This document shows positions 24,942 to 32,847 of a stretch of DNA of 64,000 nucleotides, one piece after another (position 1 is the first letter of the stretch; the number at the start of each line of letters is the position of its first letter). The stretch lies in NCBI GenBank assembly GCA_023447635.1, contig JAEXNA010000034.1, forward strand, positions 28,156-92,155, read 5' to 3'. The stretch is from Vulcanimicrobiota bacterium (GTDB lineage: Bacteria > Vulcanimicrobiota > Xenobia > Xenobiales > JADMJV01). The position numbers were made by a program, and so were the translations under genes. The notes beneath the pieces were generated by a model. The model did no database searches. It saw only the letters and a list, made by a program, of their open reading frames with translations, and was not told where the DNA came from.

Positions 24942-25732
24942 AGATCACCGTCCTGGGCAGCGGGACGGTCGACCCTCGGCCCGAGCGCGCTTCCAGTGGA
25001 TTTTTGCTCGAGGCGTCGGGACGACGGGCGGTGATCGACCTGGGGGCGGGAACGCTGCGCAGCGCTTTGCTGGCCGAGGTCGATATGGCCTCGCTGGACA
25101 TCGTGCTGCTGACTCACCACCACCCGGATCATACCTCCGACCTGGTGCCCTTTCTGTTCGCCCGCAAGTACGCCCCCGAGCGTTGGCAGGAATGCCCACC
25201 GCTGACCTTTTACGGACCTCCGGGAACCGCCGAATTTCTCGAGCGGATTTTTGCCGCCTGGCCGTCGATTCGACCTGCGGAAGGCTGTTTCCAGGTGCGG
25301 GAACTCCGCGCTGGAGAGGCCCCGCTGGCGCTCTGGGCGGGGTTGACGGTGCAGGCCTTCGAGGCGGTGCACGGCGACATGGCCGCGCTCTGTTATCGCT
25401 TCGAAAGCGAGGGGAAGAGCGTGGCGTTTTCCGGCGACACCGCGCTTTGCCCCGGGGTCGTGTCGGCCGCCCGCGGGGCCGATCTGTTCCTTTGCGAGTG
25501 CTCTTGCTACCCTCGAGGGGTAGAACCGGTGGCGTGTCGCCAGGTGCACCTCTCCTGGGAAGACGTGGCCGAAGTCTGCCAGCAGGCCGGTCCGGCCCGT
25601 CTGGTGTTGACTCACCTCTATGAAGTGGTGCTGCGGCGTCAGCCGAATCCGCTGGAAAGCCTGAGCCAGACTCTGACGATCCCCGTCGAACTGGCCGAGG
25701 ATCGGGCGACCTATTCCGTCGGCGTAGCCTGA
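24938..25732 (+). CDS. Metallo-beta-lactamase fold hydrolase (RNase Z-like)
   Basis: The protein has 264 residues with HHHPDHTSD as the HxHxDH zinc motif, preceded by MKITVLGSGT and VIDLGAGT. Later ligands are in VHGDM, SGDTALCPGVV and LTHLYE. It resembles RNase Z/ElaC and related phosphodiesterases but lacks the long exosite, so tRNA processing is not assured. Coupling to mqnE by ATGA suggests co-expression. The 3' end overlaps the convergent alpha/beta hydrolase gene by 22 bp. Confidence 0.88.
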   Translation: MKITVLGSGTVDPRPERASSGFLLEASGRRAVIDLGAGTLRSALLAEVDMASLDIVLLTHHHPDHTSDLVPFLFARKYAPERWQECPPLTFYGPPGTAEFLERIFAAWPSIRPAEGCFQVRELRAGEAPLALWAGLTVQAFEAVHGDMAALCYRFESEGKSVAFSGDTALCPGVVSAARGADLFLCECSCYPRGVEPVACRQVHLSWEDVAEVCQQAGPARLVLTHLYEVVLRRQPNPLESLSQTLTIPVELAEDRATYSVGVA

Positions 25733-26595
25733 CGGCTGGAAAACGGGCTGCTGGCGGCCTGATCTTCAGCCTCTAGAAAGCTGGCCAGTTCGGCGAAGAG
25801 GGCCCGTCGACCCACGTCGACCGGCAGGGCGTGGCCGGCGTGACGCGACCAGACTAACTTCCGACGTTCGCTTCGCACGGCTTCGACCAGAATTTCGGCG
25901 TCCTCGGGTGGGGTGATTCCATCGCCACGGGACTGCGCTACCAGCAAGGGGCAGCGGACTTCGTCAAGAGAGCCTTCGAGTTCTCGGAGTAGATTCTGAT
26001 ACTGCGCGTGAAACGACAGCGGGACCAGCTTATGGCTTCCCAACTCTCTCCACCTTCGCACCTCGGCGCTGGGACTGTCCAGGACGCTGTTGGCCGTCGA
26101 GCGAAGTTCCGGATCGACCAACGGGAAAGCGCCTTCGGGTAGCGGGCGGACCGGGGTGCTGAGGCAGCAGATCGCCCGTGGGTTCAAGCTTCCGGCCAGC
26201 CGCAGCGCCAGCGCGCCGCCCAGGCAGAAGCCGACGATGGCGACGGGACTGCCGTCGCGGCGCAACCCCTCGTAGCTCAGAGTGGCAGCCTCGAGCCAGT
26301 CGTCGAGACGGATCTCCCGCATCCCATCCAGGTTCTCTCCATGTCCGGGCAGCAGCGGTGCGTGAACGCGGAATCGGCGTCCCAGCATCGCTTTGCCCAG
26401 AGGGCGCATCTCTCCCGGGGCGCCGGCGAATCCGTGCAGCAAGAGCAACTTGAGCCGACGGGCCGGGCCTTTCGACGGTTGGGCCCTCCAGGGGCCCCAA
26501 CGAGCCGTGCGCGCGGGATGGGGAAGCTCGCCCCCGAGCGGGCGCTCGGGGTCGGGCGCGCTAGACGGAGGGTCGGCTTCGGCTTCGGGAGTCAT
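25711..26595 (-). CDS. Alpha/beta hydrolase with cysteine nucleophile elbow
   Basis: From ATG 26595 the protein has 294 residues. The upstream gene ends at 26612, so longer starts would overlap it. The fold is shown by LLLLHGFAG, LPGHGENLDG, the elbow VGFCLGGALAL, the aspartate in QSRGDGITPPED and the histidine in RHAGHALPVD. The nucleophile position is Cys (GFCLGG) as in dienelactone hydrolases, rather than the Ser of carboxylesterases. The first 70 residues are Pro/Ala-rich and disordered. Substrate unknown. Confidence 0.85.
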   Translation of the reverse strand: MTPEAEADPPSSAPDPERPLGGELPHPARTARWGPWRAQPSKGPARRLKLLLLHGFAGAPGEMRPLGKAMLGRRFRVHAPLLPGHGENLDGMREIRLDDWLEAATLSYEGLRRDGSPVAIVGFCLGGALALRLAGSLNPRAICCLSTPVRPLPEGAFPLVDPELRSTANSVLDSPSAEVRRWRELGSHKLVPLSFHAQYQNLLRELEGSLDEVRCPLLVAQSRGDGITPPEDAEILVEAVRSERRKLVWSRHAGHALPVDVGRRALFAELASFLEAEDQAASSPFSSRQATPTE

Positions 26596-26611
26596 CACGG
26601 CAACGAAGCGC

Positions 26612-27253
26612 TCAGCGAGGCTGCAGTTCCGTCGAGCGAAGAATGGAGCGGTAGATCTCACGTAGGGTCGTGAACGCCTTGCCCCGTCGATAGTCTCCAT
26701 CCAGGGTGATGGGGGTAGGGAGGGGGTACTGACGAGAAACCAGAGGGCTCAGCGCGGGAGGCGCTTCGTCGATATCCGACTCTACGGTCTCCCAGGTGCG
26801 CCAGTGAGCCAGTCGCTCGAGCGTCACCCGCCAGTAGCGGTGGGCCGTCCGGTCCTCCATCCACCACGAGTGCAGGCGGGGCGCTTCGGGAAAAAAGTAG
26901 CGAGCCAGCAACAGCGAGCGACTGTCGTGAGTGTGGATCAAGGCCGGCTGAATCGCGCCAGAAAGATACCTCAGGTCCAGATAGTCGGCCAGAAAGACGA
27001 CCCCTTGTCGCGAGGCAGAGTGGCGAGAAACCTTCTCGACCCGGTGCAGTTGCACCCCGGGAAACCTGCTGGTCAGCGTCTCGGCTCCTTCATCGTTAAA
27101 CGCTTGAGGGGCGTAGACGAGATGCACCGTGAACTCCTGCTCCTGGCAGAGGAAGGCGGACCAATCCTGCAGAAACGCGGGCTCCACAACAGGTTTTGTA
27201 ATAAACTGTAGTATTTCCAACGTATTGGGCACCGCTTTCCCGGTTCCCCTCAA
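26612..27253 (-). CDS. Hypothetical protein, possibly glycosyltransferase-like
   Basis: The protein has 213 residues from a TTG at 27253 with AGGAGG 11 bases upstream. A GTG at 27232 (VPNTLEILQF) is an alternative start. ILQFITKPVVEPAF, VVFLADYLDLRYLS and ALIHTHDSRSLLLARYFFP recall the N-terminal half of GT4 glycosyltransferases, but no donor-binding half is present. No signal or membrane segment. Divergent from the gene at 27271, so a promoter pair must lie in fewer than 20 bases or overlap the start codons. Confidence 0.55.
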   Translation of the reverse strand: MRGTGKAVPNTLEILQFITKPVVEPAFLQDWSAFLCQEQEFTVHLVYAPQAFNDEGAETLTSRFPGVQLHRVEKVSRHSASRQGVVFLADYLDLRYLSGAIQPALIHTHDSRSLLLARYFFPEAPRLHSWWMEDRTAHRYWRVTLERLAHWRTWETVESDIDEAPPALSPLVSRQYPLPTPITLDGDYRRGKAFTTLREIYRSILRSTELQPR

Positions 27254-27270
27254 GCCTTGAAGGTCCTCCT

Positions 27271-27789
27271 ATGACATTTGCAACTAGACAGAGATTATTG
27301 CTGGGGCTAGCCGTCTTGATGATGCTCGCTCCTACCTTTTTATTCGCCAGCGGTAAGCTGGCCCAGGCCCCCTTGTTCGAGGGGGACAGCCGGAAAGAGA
27401 TGACTTGCCTTGCCTGTGACGGGCTGGGTCAGGTCAAAGGCGAAAAATGCCACACCTGCTACGGACGCGGCGTCGCCGACTACATTTTGCCCGGCCCTAA
27501 CCGGCCGCAGCAGCTGGTGGGGACCTTGCACGATAGCAAGGGCAAGCCGCTGACGGGCGCCGAGATCGCCATCACCGAAGTTGGCCAGACGGCCGACCCG
27601 ATTATCATGAAGACCAACGACGACGGTCAGTTCGGATTCAAGTTCCCTCCTGGAAACTTCCACCTGAAGCTCACCCACGGTAGCCTGGCGGCCGAGCGAG
27701 AGCTGAAGGTCGAGTCCAACAGCAAGCCGATCGCCAGTACCGACTCCGAGACGCTGCACAAGATCGAGAAGACCTTCGTTCTGCAGTAA
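27271..27789 (+). CDS. Exported protein with DnaJ-type CxxCxGxG motif and carboxypeptidase-regulatory-like domain
   Basis: The protein has 172 residues with AGGTCCTCCT before the start. A signal peptide or N-terminal helix (about 1-27) is followed by a zinc-finger-like CLACDGLGQVKGEKCHTCYGRG (about 47-66) and a beta-sandwich (about 85-172; GTLHDSKGKPLTGAEIAIT, GQFGFKFPPGNFHLKL) typical of CarboxypepD_reg modules. The DnaJ-type motif on an exported protein is unusual because these fingers normally work in the cytoplasm. It could bind metal or a disulfide in the envelope. Function unknown. Confidence 0.75.
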   Translation: MTFATRQRLLLGLAVLMMLAPTFLFASGKLAQAPLFEGDSRKEMTCLACDGLGQVKGEKCHTCYGRGVADYILPGPNRPQQLVGTLHDSKGKPLTGAEIAITEVGQTADPIIMKTNDDGQFGFKFPPGNFHLKLTHGSLAAERELKVESNSKPIASTDSETLHKIEKTFVLQ

Positions 27790-27837
27790 GCCTTCCCAGG
27801 GGGCAGGGTTACGCTGCCCCTCGGTGAACGTGTTCCG

Positions 27838-28167
27838 ATGGGAAAAACGATTGCAACATTGGCCATCTTCGTCATTATCGGGTTCTTACCGAAAGTACCC
27901 TGGTGGGCCAAGCTGCTGGTGCAGGTCGTAATCGGCGGGGTCATCTACTTTATGATGGCTGACGGTGAGTTTCCGCTGCCGAATCCCGACACGAACCCGA
28001 TCGGGGCTTCGCTGTACGGCGGGAACGTAGAGAAGGCTTGGGGGCTGGACACGGCTCCCGCCATCGCACCGATTTCCATGGGGTTCATTGGGACTGTGTT
28101 GGGTGTTCTATCCACGGCGGTCGGTACCGTGATCGGGCTGATCGTCGGTAAGAAGAAAGAAGGCTAA
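27838..28167 (+). CDS. Small membrane protein, unknown
   Basis: The protein has 109 residues with two or three hydrophobic stretches (TIATLAIFVIIGFLP, LLVQVVIGGVIYFMM, MGFIGTVLGVLSTAVGTVIGLIVG) and a basic end KKKEG. The glycine-rich last helix is typical of oligomerising helices. No family recognised. It lies between an exported protein gene and another small membrane protein gene. Confidence 0.6.
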   Translation: MGKTIATLAIFVIIGFLPKVPWWAKLLVQVVIGGVIYFMMADGEFPLPNPDTNPIGASLYGGNVEKAWGLDTAPAIAPISMGFIGTVLGVLSTAVGTVIGLIVGKKKEG

Positions 28168-28172
28168 AGATC

Positions 28173-28406
28173 ATGCAACCCACGGCTCGCAAAGAGATTC
28201 GCCGCCGCCGCAGCGGCGGCCCTACCACCTGGCACTGGCTGGCGCTAGGAGGCGGGACCGGTCTGGTCCTTGCCGCCGCACTGGCTACCGCCTACCGCTG
28301 GCGGCAGTGGGAAGACGATGTCGACCCGGACCCTCGCGCCGAAAAGGTGCACGAACTGATCCAGGAGGCGGAACGCCTGCTGGCCCAGGGGAGAAGCACG
28401 ATCTGA
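28173..28406 (+). CDS. Small single-pass membrane protein, unknown
   Basis: The protein has 77 residues: a basic N-terminus (KEIRRRRSGG), one helix (about 22-43, WLALGGGTGLVLAAALATAY) and an acidic, helical tail (VHELIQEAERLLAQG). Positive-inside rules place the N-terminus in the cytoplasm. Five bases separate it from the previous gene, and its stop overlaps the probable CTG start of surE. Confidence 0.6.
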   Translation: MQPTARKEIRRRRSGGPTTWHWLALGGGTGLVLAAALATAYRWRQWEDDVDPDPRAEKVHELIQEAERLLAQGRSTI

Positions 28407-29140
28407 GGATCCTCGTCACCAACGACGACGGGATCGACAGCGACGGCATTCGAGAACTCGCCGTCACCTTGTCTCAGTTAGGCGAGGTGACGGTGGTTGC
28501 GCCGCTCACCGAGCAGAGCGCGGTCAGTCGGAGCATCACCTTCCGAAGCCCGCTTCGGGCCGTGGCGCGGACGGCCCCGGTGCCCTCCGCCTTCGCGGTG
28601 ACCGGCACTCCGGCGGACTGCGTCTTCCTGGCCGTCCACCACCTGCTCGGATTCCGTCCCGACCTGTTAGTCTCCGGGATCAACACGGGGCCGAACCTGG
28701 GCGATGACGTGCTCTATTCCGGTACGGTGGCCGGCGCCCTGGAGGGCGCTCTGATCGGGGTACCCTCGATCGCTATCTCGGCAGGAACGCATCAGGACCA
28801 GCGCTACGACACGGCCGCCCGCTGGCTGGTCGAGTTTCTGCGCGACCGAGCCCTGGAGCTTCCCTCCAAGACCTGCCTGAACATCAACGTTCCCTCCCTT
28901 GACCTGTCCGAGCTAGCCGGATGGCGCTACACCCACCAGGGGCACACCCACTACGGGCAGCGCGTCGTCAAGCGGACCGACCCTCGCGGAGGGGAGTATT
29001 TCTGGCTGACCGGAGACCTTCCGAGAGGGATCTCCGAGCCGGGCTCGGATGTCGAGGCTTTAAGCCAGGGGTTCGTCTCGGTGACGCCTCTGGGCATGGA
29101 CCTGACCAACCGCCAATATCTCGAAGGAGCTACCCGTTGA
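28403..29140 (+). CDS. surE: 5'/3'-nucleotidase SurE, probable CTG start
   Basis: The coding region from 28403 gives 245 residues starting at the conserved first strand (RILVTNDDGIDSDGI). NDDG, GTPADCV, SGINTGPNLGDDVLYSGTVAGALEG and INVP are SurE hallmarks for the metal-dependent nucleotidase. No ATG, GTG or TTG lies near this point. CTG at 28403 overlaps the upstream stop (CTGA) and has GGGGAGAAG about 8 bases before it. The only alternative is a GTG at 28307, which would add 32 disordered residues within the upstream gene. It releases phosphate from nucleoside monophosphates in stationary-phase survival. Confidence 0.93.
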   Translation: MRILVTNDDGIDSDGIRELAVTLSQLGEVTVVAPLTEQSAVSRSITFRSPLRAVARTAPVPSAFAVTGTPADCVFLAVHHLLGFRPDLLVSGINTGPNLGDDVLYSGTVAGALEGALIGVPSIAISAGTHQDQRYDTAARWLVEFLRDRALELPSKTCLNINVPSLDLSELAGWRYTHQGHTHYGQRVVKRTDPRGGEYFWLTGDLPRGISEPGSDVEALSQGFVSVTPLGMDLTNRQYLEGATR

Positions 29141-30351
29141 GCGAGACCACTGAAGCCGCTTCTATCCCCTTCATCGCCGATATCCTGGAGCAAGTCGCCA
29201 GCGAACTCGAGAATCGAAAGCAGGCGGGGTTTCTGTACTTCGACGTGGTCGAGTATCTGGCGCTGCGGGACAAGTACGGAAAGGCCGAATCGGAAAAGCT
29301 GTTGGCCGCCATCCGCTCGACTTTGATGGGGCAGAAGGGGCGGTTTTTCCGTGACGAAGACCTGGTCGCCGTGGGCGGCCCCGGCTCGGACTTTTTCGTG
29401 GTGTTCCTGTTTGCCCCGCCCCGCCGGAAAGAGAAGTTCGCGATCACCGACCTGAAACTGATCGCCACCCGGGCGACGCAGAAGCTGTTCACCGTCCTCA
29501 ACGACACGGCCAACGAGCTGGGGATGACCGAGACCGTCGACCTGCGCAGCGGCTACACCGTGATCGACCACGATCCGCTGCTCCCGATCGACCGCCTGGT
29601 TTACGAGGCGCGTAAGGAAGCCGCCCTCAAAAGCCACCTTGACGAAATTATGATCACTTTCGTGGCCAACGTCAGCCACGAACTGCGCACCCCTCTGACC
29701 TGTATCAAAGGGTACACGGAGACGCTGCTCGAGGGGGCGATGGAGGACAAAGAGCTAACCCGACGTTGGCTCTCGACCATCTACACCGAGACCCAGCGTC
29801 TGGAGCGGTTGATCAAAGACCTGCTCGACATCTCCATGATGGAGGCCGACCAGGTCGATCTGCAGATGGTCCCCTGCGACCTCAAGGAGATCGTCAGCCA
29901 CACTGTCACGGTGCTCAAGCCTCGCGCCGAAGAGAACCAGATGGTGATTCACGCCGAACTGCCATCGAATGCTCCGCTCTGGAAGCTGGACCACGACCGA
30001 ATCTCTCAGGTCCTGCTGAACTTGATCGACAACGCGGTCAAGTACTCTTCGCCCGGTAGCAACGTCTACGTGCGGCTGTTCTTCTCGGCCGAACGGGCCA
30101 CCATCGAGATTCAAGACGAAGGGCAGGGGATCCCCGCCGAGGATCTTCCCCGCATTTTCGAGCGGTTTTACCGGGTCGAGAAAGCTCGCTCCACCCGCTT
30201 TGGCGGACGTGGGCTGGGTCTGTCCATCGCCAAACATCTGATCGATGCGCACGGCGGAGAGTTGACCGCCGAAAGCGAGTTCGGCAAAGGCTCGAAGTTC
30301 ACTATGACCCTGCCGCGCCAGGCCGACTGGGACGGCGTGGATGAAGCTTGA
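29137..30351 (+). CDS. Histidine kinase with degenerate GGDEF-like sensor
   Basis: The TTG at 29137 overlaps the surE stop (TTGA). The protein has 404 residues and no membrane segment. Residues 1-150 look like a decayed diguanylate cyclase fold: GFLYFDVVEYLALRDKYG corresponds to the FDxD strand, AVGGPGSDFFVVFLF to the GGDEF strand. The H-box is VANVSHELRTPLTCIKGY (His near 180), N-box LLNLIDNAVKYS, G1 DEGQGIP and G2 GGRGLGLSIAKHL. It should autophosphorylate and pass phosphate to a response regulator that is not encoded nearby. The sensor may bind c-di-GMP or GTP. Confidence 0.9.
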   Translation: MSETTEAASIPFIADILEQVASELENRKQAGFLYFDVVEYLALRDKYGKAESEKLLAAIRSTLMGQKGRFFRDEDLVAVGGPGSDFFVVFLFAPPRRKEKFAITDLKLIATRATQKLFTVLNDTANELGMTETVDLRSGYTVIDHDPLLPIDRLVYEARKEAALKSHLDEIMITFVANVSHELRTPLTCIKGYTETLLEGAMEDKELTRRWLSTIYTETQRLERLIKDLLDISMMEADQVDLQMVPCDLKEIVSHTVTVLKPRAEENQMVIHAELPSNAPLWKLDHDRISQVLLNLIDNAVKYSSPGSNVYVRLFFSAERATIEIQDEGQGIPAEDLPRIFERFYRVEKARSTRFGGRGLGLSIAKHLIDAHGGELTAESEFGKGSKFTMTLPRQADWDGVDEA

Positions 30352-30361
30352 GGAGCGCCCC

Positions 30362-31123
30362 GTGACCGATCTGGAAAGTTTACCCCGCTATCAGGCACTG
30401 GGGGTCCCCTTCCACCCGGTGACCAGGGACACCGCGCGCTCCCTGCTGAGCCAGGCGCTGGCGGGCGACAGGCTAACTTTCGTAGTGACCCTGGGCACCG
30501 AGATGGTGATGGCCGCCCAGACGGACGACGCCTTTCGTAGCGCGGTCCGCCAGGCCGACCTGGTGGTTCCTGACGGCATCGGCCTGGTTTTTGCCTCGCG
30601 GCTGGCCGGACTGGTCGCTCCCGAACGGGTGACGGGGGTCGATATGCTGGCCGAACTGATTTCCGCCGGAACCCAGGAGCACAGTTTCTTTTTTTACGGT
30701 GCCGGCCCCGGGGTCGCGGCCAAAGCCGTGGAGAACCTTACGGCCGAGTTCGGGCAGTTCCGTTGCGCCGGTATCCTCGACGGCTACGTCAAGGACGAGG
30801 AAATGGTCGTCGAGACCATCTGTCAGGCCAGGCCCAGCGCCCTGTTTGTCGCCCTCGGTTTCCCGCGTCAGGAGCTTTTCTTACTTCGGTATCGTGACCG
30901 TTTCGAGGCCGCTGGAGTGCGCGTGGTGATCGGCGTCGGCGGCAGCTTTGATGCCTACGCCGGGACGGTCGAAAGGGCTCCGGCCTGGGTTCAGAAGGTG
31001 CATATGGAGTGGTTCTACCGCTTCGTCAAGCAGCCGAGTCGTTGGCGTCGTATGCTGGCTCTGCCTCGTTTCGCCGGCATCGTGCTGCGCAATCCGAAGA
31101 AAGCGGTCACCGTTCTACCATGA
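30362..31123 (+). CDS. WecG/TagA/CpsF family (GT26) glycosyltransferase
   Basis: The GTG at 30362 is preceded by AGGAG at 6 bases, better than the ATG at 30341 inside the kinase gene. 253 residues. Family signatures are VVPDGIGLVFASRL with its catalytic aspartate, FFYGAGPGVA and ALGFPRQELFL. GT26 enzymes add the second sugar (ManNAc or glucose type) to a polyprenyl-linked lipid in surface polysaccharide or teichoic acid synthesis. Coupled by ATGA to the nucleotidyltransferase gene. Confidence 0.92.
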   Translation: MTDLESLPRYQALGVPFHPVTRDTARSLLSQALAGDRLTFVVTLGTEMVMAAQTDDAFRSAVRQADLVVPDGIGLVFASRLAGLVAPERVTGVDMLAELISAGTQEHSFFFYGAGPGVAAKAVENLTAEFGQFRCAGILDGYVKDEEMVVETICQARPSALFVALGFPRQELFLLRYRDRFEAAGVRVVIGVGGSFDAYAGTVERAPAWVQKVHMEWFYRFVKQPSRWRRMLALPRFAGIVLRNPKKAVTVLP

Positions 31124-32190
31124 AAGCGATGGTCCTGGCCGCCGGATCGGCCACCGGTCTGTACCCTCTGACCTACACCCTGCCGGTGGCGTTGGTCCCC
31201 ATTCTCAATCGACCCGCCATCGAACAGCAGTTAGACTGGCTATCCCACGCGGGTGTCGATGAGGTGGTAGTGAACCTGCACTACCTTCATCGCGCGGTGA
31301 GCGGTGCGCTGAGCGAACGGCTGAAGGGGGAATTCCCCAAACTGCACCTGACGGTAGAGGCCGAACTTTCGGGGACGGCCGGCGGGGTCGCGCTGGCTCA
31401 AGACCACTTTCCAGAGACCTTCTGCGTGGTCGGGGTCGACTGTGTCACCAATCTCGACTTGCGCCCGGCGCTGGAGTTCCATCGTTCCCGGCGCGCTCTC
31501 TGCACCATTGTAGCCGTCCCCTCTCCGGGGGCAGGAGCCCGCTTTGGTCATATGGAGTTAGGCGAGGGCGACCGGGTCCTGGACTTCGTCGAGAAGCCGG
31601 CCTCGCAAGGTGACAAGCAAGAGGACTGGATCAGCACCGGAATCTACCTGCTCGAGCCCGAGATCTTCGACCACATCCCCGACGTGCGTCCTTTCGACTT
31701 TGGCCAGCATCTTTTCCCTGAACTGGTCGGCCCGCGCGGCGGCGTCTTTGCTTATCGCGCTGAAGGGACCTACTGGCAGGACTTCGCTGACCCGCTGGCC
31801 TACCGGCAGGTTCACCGCGACCTTCTCAACGGTGTTTGCCACTTGACCAACGAGACGCCGCTGGGTGACACCGGAGTGCTGCAAGGCGAAGGCTGCCTGA
31901 TCGGCCCCGGTGCCGAAATCCTACCTCCGGTAGTGCTGGGCCGCAATGTCGTCGTCCGATCCGGTGCGCGTATCGAAGGGCCGACCGTCCTGGGCGACGA
32001 CGTGGTGGTGGGAGAGAACGCCACCGTCAGCGACAGCGTCCTCTGGGCCCGGACGGTGGTCGAACCTGGGGCGGTGGTTCGCTCGTCCCTGGTCGGCTCG
32101 TCCTGCCACCTGCACGCCGATCGGGTGTACGATGGCGTTCTTTTGGCCAGCGGAGCCCGTTTCGAAAAGAAGTCGATCTCTTCGGACTGA
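31120..32190 (+). CDS. Sugar nucleotidyltransferase-like protein, degenerate active site
   Basis: The protein has 356 residues. An N-terminal nucleotidyltransferase Rossmann fold (about 1-235) is followed by a left-handed beta-helix of hexapeptide repeats (about 250-350, e.g. VVLGRNVVVRSGARIEGPTVLGDDVVVGENATV). The signature reads LAAGSATGLYPLTYTLPVALVPI. In working enzymes it is GxGTRLxPLT...PKP, so the GTR arginine and the PKP lysine are lost. VGVDCVTNLDL keeps the metal aspartate. It may be a regulatory or inactive homologue of mannose-1-phosphate guanylyltransferase or GlmU-type enzymes. Coupled to the GT26 gene. Confidence 0.87.
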   Translation: MKAMVLAAGSATGLYPLTYTLPVALVPILNRPAIEQQLDWLSHAGVDEVVVNLHYLHRAVSGALSERLKGEFPKLHLTVEAELSGTAGGVALAQDHFPETFCVVGVDCVTNLDLRPALEFHRSRRALCTIVAVPSPGAGARFGHMELGEGDRVLDFVEKPASQGDKQEDWISTGIYLLEPEIFDHIPDVRPFDFGQHLFPELVGPRGGVFAYRAEGTYWQDFADPLAYRQVHRDLLNGVCHLTNETPLGDTGVLQGEGCLIGPGAEILPPVVLGRNVVVRSGARIEGPTVLGDDVVVGENATVSDSVLWARTVVEPGAVVRSSLVGSSCHLHADRVYDGVLLASGARFEKKSISSD

Positions 32191-32196
32191 TCCTCT

Positions 32197-32847
32197 GTGT
32201 CCTGGGGGGAGTGGAGCGAGCGTCTCGGGGCTTTTCTTTTTCCTGCAGCCTGCCTGGGGTGCGGCGTTTCCTCGGGAGAATACCTCTGCTCGGCTTGTCG
32301 ATCGAGTTTCCATCCTTCCCACGGATTATTACTGCAAGCAGAACTGCGAACGCTGGGCAGCTACGAGGGAGTTCTGGCCGAGGCGATCGGGGCCGTCAAG
32401 CACAAGGGGCACAAAGCGCTGGGGCGAGAGCTCGCCCGACTTGCGGCGCTGGCCGTCGGCCGCCGCTGGGGCAGCAACGAGAGACATAGCGTCTACCCGC
32501 TGCGCGCTTCCCGCAGCGGACAACGCTACCGCGGCTTCTCGCTGCCGGGAATGATGGAGGAAGCGGTGCTCGAAACGACCGGCTGGAGTGCCCTCGACGG
32601 GGAAACGGCCCGCCGCTTCCCCGACAGCGCGGTCAGTAGTCACGGCCTGAATCTCGAGCAGCGTCTGGAGCGCCAGTTCCCGAACCGACCCTTCCAAACT
32701 CAGGAAAATAGGGAAGCTGGTCCTATCCTGCTGCTCGATGATGTGGTGACCAGCGGCGCCACTATGGGAGCCGCCGTCTCCCGGGCCCGAGAGCTAGGCT
32801 TCGGGCCGGTTCGCTGCTTCGCCCTGGCCCTGGCTCCCGAGGCCTGA
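32197..32847 (+). CDS. ComF-family phosphoribosyltransferase-like protein
   Basis: GTG start, 216 residues. A zinc-ribbon-like CLGCG...CSAC at residues 19-34 is followed by a phosphoribosyltransferase fold with YPLRASRSGQRYRGF and the PRPP loop ILLLDDVVTSGATM. ComF proteins act in natural transformation (DNA uptake, with ComFA) and sit in the cytoplasm. No other competence gene is nearby. Its last 54 bases overlap the convergent hydrolase gene. Confidence 0.9.
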   Translation: MSWGEWSERLGAFLFPAACLGCGVSSGEYLCSACRSSFHPSHGLLLQAELRTLGSYEGVLAEAIGAVKHKGHKALGRELARLAALAVGRRWGSNERHSVYPLRASRSGQRYRGFSLPGMMEEAVLETTGWSALDGETARRFPDSAVSSHGLNLEQRLERQFPNRPFQTQENREAGPILLLDDVVTSGATMGAAVSRARELGFGPVRCFALALAPEA

